A stretch of DNA of 5,084 nucleotides from an uncultured Phycisphaerales bacterium (GTDB lineage: Bacteria > Planctomycetota > Phycisphaerae > Sedimentisphaerales > Anaerobacaceae): contig CALEZT010000247.1 of assembly GCA_937927975.1 (NCBI GenBank), forward strand, positions 1-5,084. The letters run 5' to 3'. The stretch's first letter is position 1; each line of letters opens with the position of its first letter. The translations under genes and the position numbers were made by a program. Below, piece by piece: positions 3,542 to 5,084 of this stretch. Below the pieces are notes generated by a model, which was given only the letters and a program-made list of their open reading frames with translations, was not told where the DNA came from and did no database searches.

Positions 3542-3578
3542 CTCCAGAATACATCTATTACCACTTTGGAGTTACACA

Positions 3579-4136
3579 ATGGCACCCTACACTTTGGCAC
3601 CCTACATCGTGAATGACGCAAGCAGCGGCGACTCTGCAGAAACACTCCCAGAATACAGTCTCTATTCAGTAGAATGGCCCAAGACCGGCTATCTGGGGAT
3701 CCTCAGATCGGACGCGTACCTCTTCCACAGGGTGCTCTTGGCAGACCCATACGCCGTGCACGAGAGCATCGCGGACCAGGTATTTGGAGAACAGAAGAGG
3801 CAGGGCCACACGGACCTGGCCCACTTGATGAACATTCTGCATGAGCGGTCGCGCCTGCATAACCAGCATCTTGGGGACATGGACCACAGGCACATGCAGA
3901 TCCAGGAACGACTCTTCTGCGTCACAATCAACAACACGCCCGACAGGGCCAAACGTCAGTCCAATCTCGAAAGTCAACTGCTTCAGTTGGAGCAGCAGAG
4001 GCGGGAGGAGGAACTGGCCTTCTGGAAAGACACTGTCGATGTCCGCGAGAAGCTGTTCGAGGCAGCATCTGCATACACAGCAACCAGGCACAGGTATTCA
4101 CTCTTCGCTGACGTGGAGGGGGGACATGATCAATAG
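3579..4136 (+). CDS. Hypothetical protein coupled to the ATPase gene
   Basis: 185 residues from ATG at 3579, which has GGAG 7 bases upstream and a TATA box 38 bp further up. The longer frame from 3456 crosses module M5 and the promoter, so it is rejected. I do not recognise the family. Residues 1-11 contain a short internal repeat (APYT-L-APYI) from a 12-bp direct repeat in the DNA. Residues about 26-70 are mixed with aromatics (EYSLYSVEWPKTGYLGILRSDAYLFHRVLL). Residues 75-165 are strongly helical and charged, including a likely coiled coil near 118-155 (QSNLESQLLQLEQQRREEELAFWK). There is no membrane segment. Its stop overlaps the ATPase start by 11 bases, so the two are probably made together and may act in one complex. 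A coiled-coil partner or adaptor of the motor is a guess. Confidence 0.85.
   Translation: MAPYTLAPYIVNDASSGDSAETLPEYSLYSVEWPKTGYLGILRSDAYLFHRVLLADPYAVHESIADQVFGEQKRQGHTDLAHLMNILHERSRLHNQHLGDMDHRHMQIQERLFCVTINNTPDRAKRQSNLESQLLQLEQQRREEELAFWKDTVDVREKLFEAASAYTATRHRYSLFADVEGGHDQ
3580..3606 (+). repeat. 12-bp direct repeat, period 15, at gene start
   Basis: TGGCACCCTACA occurs at 3580-3591 and 3595-3606, exactly 15 bases apart, so it stays in frame and encodes the duplicated APY motif. It could be a simple slippage duplication or, less likely, a pair of protein-binding iterons overlapping the start codon. Confidence 0.6.
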
Positions 4137-5040
4137 AGGTGGCTTCGGGGATGTCCGCCAGTTGTGCCTCAGACTCAGGCCCATCCTGGGCGCCAGGATG
4201 GATCAGATCTACGGCGCCTATCTGGCGGAGGACCCTGACGGCAGGGAGCAGATCGAGCACTACCTTGAACTTCTGGCTGCAAAGCACATCCCCCAGACCC
4301 TCGGCCAGGATGAGGCTGAGCTGATACCGCCATCCCAGGAGCAGGCACAGGGCGAATATCCAATCGGCCAGGTGCTCTACTCCGGAAAGCACCTGTACCC
4401 CTTTGGCCTTCGCGAGAACGAATGGATCCAGCACATGGCCATCTTGGGCCGGTCCGGCAGTGGGAAGACGAACATCGGCTTTTCGATTCTCCGAATCCTG
4501 GTCCAGCATCAGAAGCCGTTCCTCGTCTTCGACTGGAAGCGCAACTACCGGGACCTCCTGGCATGGCCGGAATTCCGCGATGTCGAGGTCTACACTATTG
4601 GCAGGAGCATCGCACCCTTGACGTTCAATCCCCTGATCCCACCGGCCGGAACTGATCCCAAGACCTGGCTCAAGAAGCTCAACGAGGTCATCGCTCACGC
4701 CTACTGCCTGGGCAACGGGGTCCTGTACCTGCTCCAGCAGGCAGTGGACGCGGTATACGAAGAGGCCGGCGTCTACGAGAACCTGGTGGCGCGATGGCCG
4801 ACGTTCCAGGATGTCCTGGCCAAGGCCCGGACCATGGACACCCGGGGTCGGGAGGCGGGATGGCTCTCATCGACCCTTCGGGCGCTCTCATCGCTCTGTT
4901 TCGGGGGCATGGGCGACCTGCTCAACTCCTCCAGCAACCGGAGCATCGACCATATCCTGGACGGCAACGTCATCCTCGAATTGGACGGCCTCTCGCAGGC
5001 AGACAAGACGTTCTTTATCCAAGCCTGCCTGCTCTATTTG
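4126..5040 (+). CDS. HerA/DUF87-type P-loop ATPase (VirB4/TraG-like), 3'-truncated by the insert end
   Basis: 305 residues visible from ATG at 4126, with GGAGG (4115-4119) 6 bases upstream. The frame is still open when the adapter begins at 5041. Walker A is GRSGSGKT at 108-115, preceded by the hydrophobic strand HMAIL. FDWKRNYRDL (135-144) is the second conserved strand with its 'DWKR' motif, typical of this group. Walker B is VILELDGL at 282-289, with D287 likely binding magnesium, followed by DKTFF. This is the RecA-like fold of the FtsK/HerA superfamily, whose members form rings that move DNA (HerA, conjugative coupling and VirB4 ATPases). Many plasmid and virus forms in archaea have unknown roles. 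The first 80 residues are a helical N-terminal part. No membrane segment is visible in it, unlike most coupling proteins. The motor's missing end would hold the arginine finger. DNA translocation or transfer is inferred from family membership. Confidence 0.9.
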
Positions 5041-5084
5041 AGATCGGAAGAGCACACGTCTGAACTCCAGTCACCGAATACGAT
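5041..5084 (+). other. Illumina TruSeq P7-side adapter with index (artificial)
   Basis: AGATCGGAAGAGC and the rest of the TruSeq index adapter occupy 5041-5074. The apparent 8-base index CGAATACG follows at 5075-5082, then the first two bases of the next adapter part. Any ORF crossing 5040 is artefactual beyond that point. Confidence 0.98.

Overview
The window is one sequenced library molecule. Bases 1-54 and 5041-5084 are Illumina TruSeq adapter in P5...P7 orientation, so the biological insert is 55-5040 (4,986 bp) and both of its ends are artificial. The insert is GC-rich. It looks archaeal: strong GGAGGTG Shine-Dalgarno (SD) sites precede most internal genes, AT-rich TATA boxes stand about 26 bp upstream of inferred transcription starts, one gene appears leaderless, and the rightmost gene is a HerA/DUF87-type ATPase of the sort common on archaeal plasmids and viruses. 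The many small unrecognised genes in short operons suggest an extrachromosomal or integrated mobile element. Host and element type are inferences, because no replication or taxonomic marker gene is present.

Layout: 61-324 is a non-coding block of strong hairpins (block A). 325-480 holds nothing I can support. 461-630 is a possible tiny independent transcription unit (promoter-like boxes, SD plus 6-codon ORF, hairpin with T-run). 674-2574 is a leftward operon of five small genes, transcribed from the 2574 end. The first and fourth are paralogues of each other, the third carries a small 'ATEKQ...LGI' domain, and the second (perhaps also the fourth) shows signs of a frameshift. 2575-2723 is a divergent promoter region built symmetrically around a palindrome. 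2724-2885 is a small rightward ribbon-helix-helix protein, probably leaderless and a likely regulator of this promoter region. 2886-3525 is a second non-coding block (block B) with the same hairpin architecture as block A. A TATA box at 3534 then drives a two-gene rightward unit: an unrecognised 185-residue protein translationally coupled to the ATPase, which runs off the end of the insert.

The most interesting content is the pair of structured blocks. Two copies of a composite unit (L) and five copies of a hairpin module (M) keep the same architecture while their paired sequences differ: two helices separated by a single 1x1 mismatch, with mini-hairpins at the top. The mismatch is always pyrimidine-pyrimidine in M and G-G in L. 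Base-pairing is kept through compensatory changes, which points to selection on a folded RNA or folded single-stranded DNA. I do not recognise it as a known RNA family. Working model (inference): a mobile element whose DNA-pumping ATPase operon lies beside a folded nucleic-acid region that could be an abundant non-coding RNA or a DNA-processing/transfer site.
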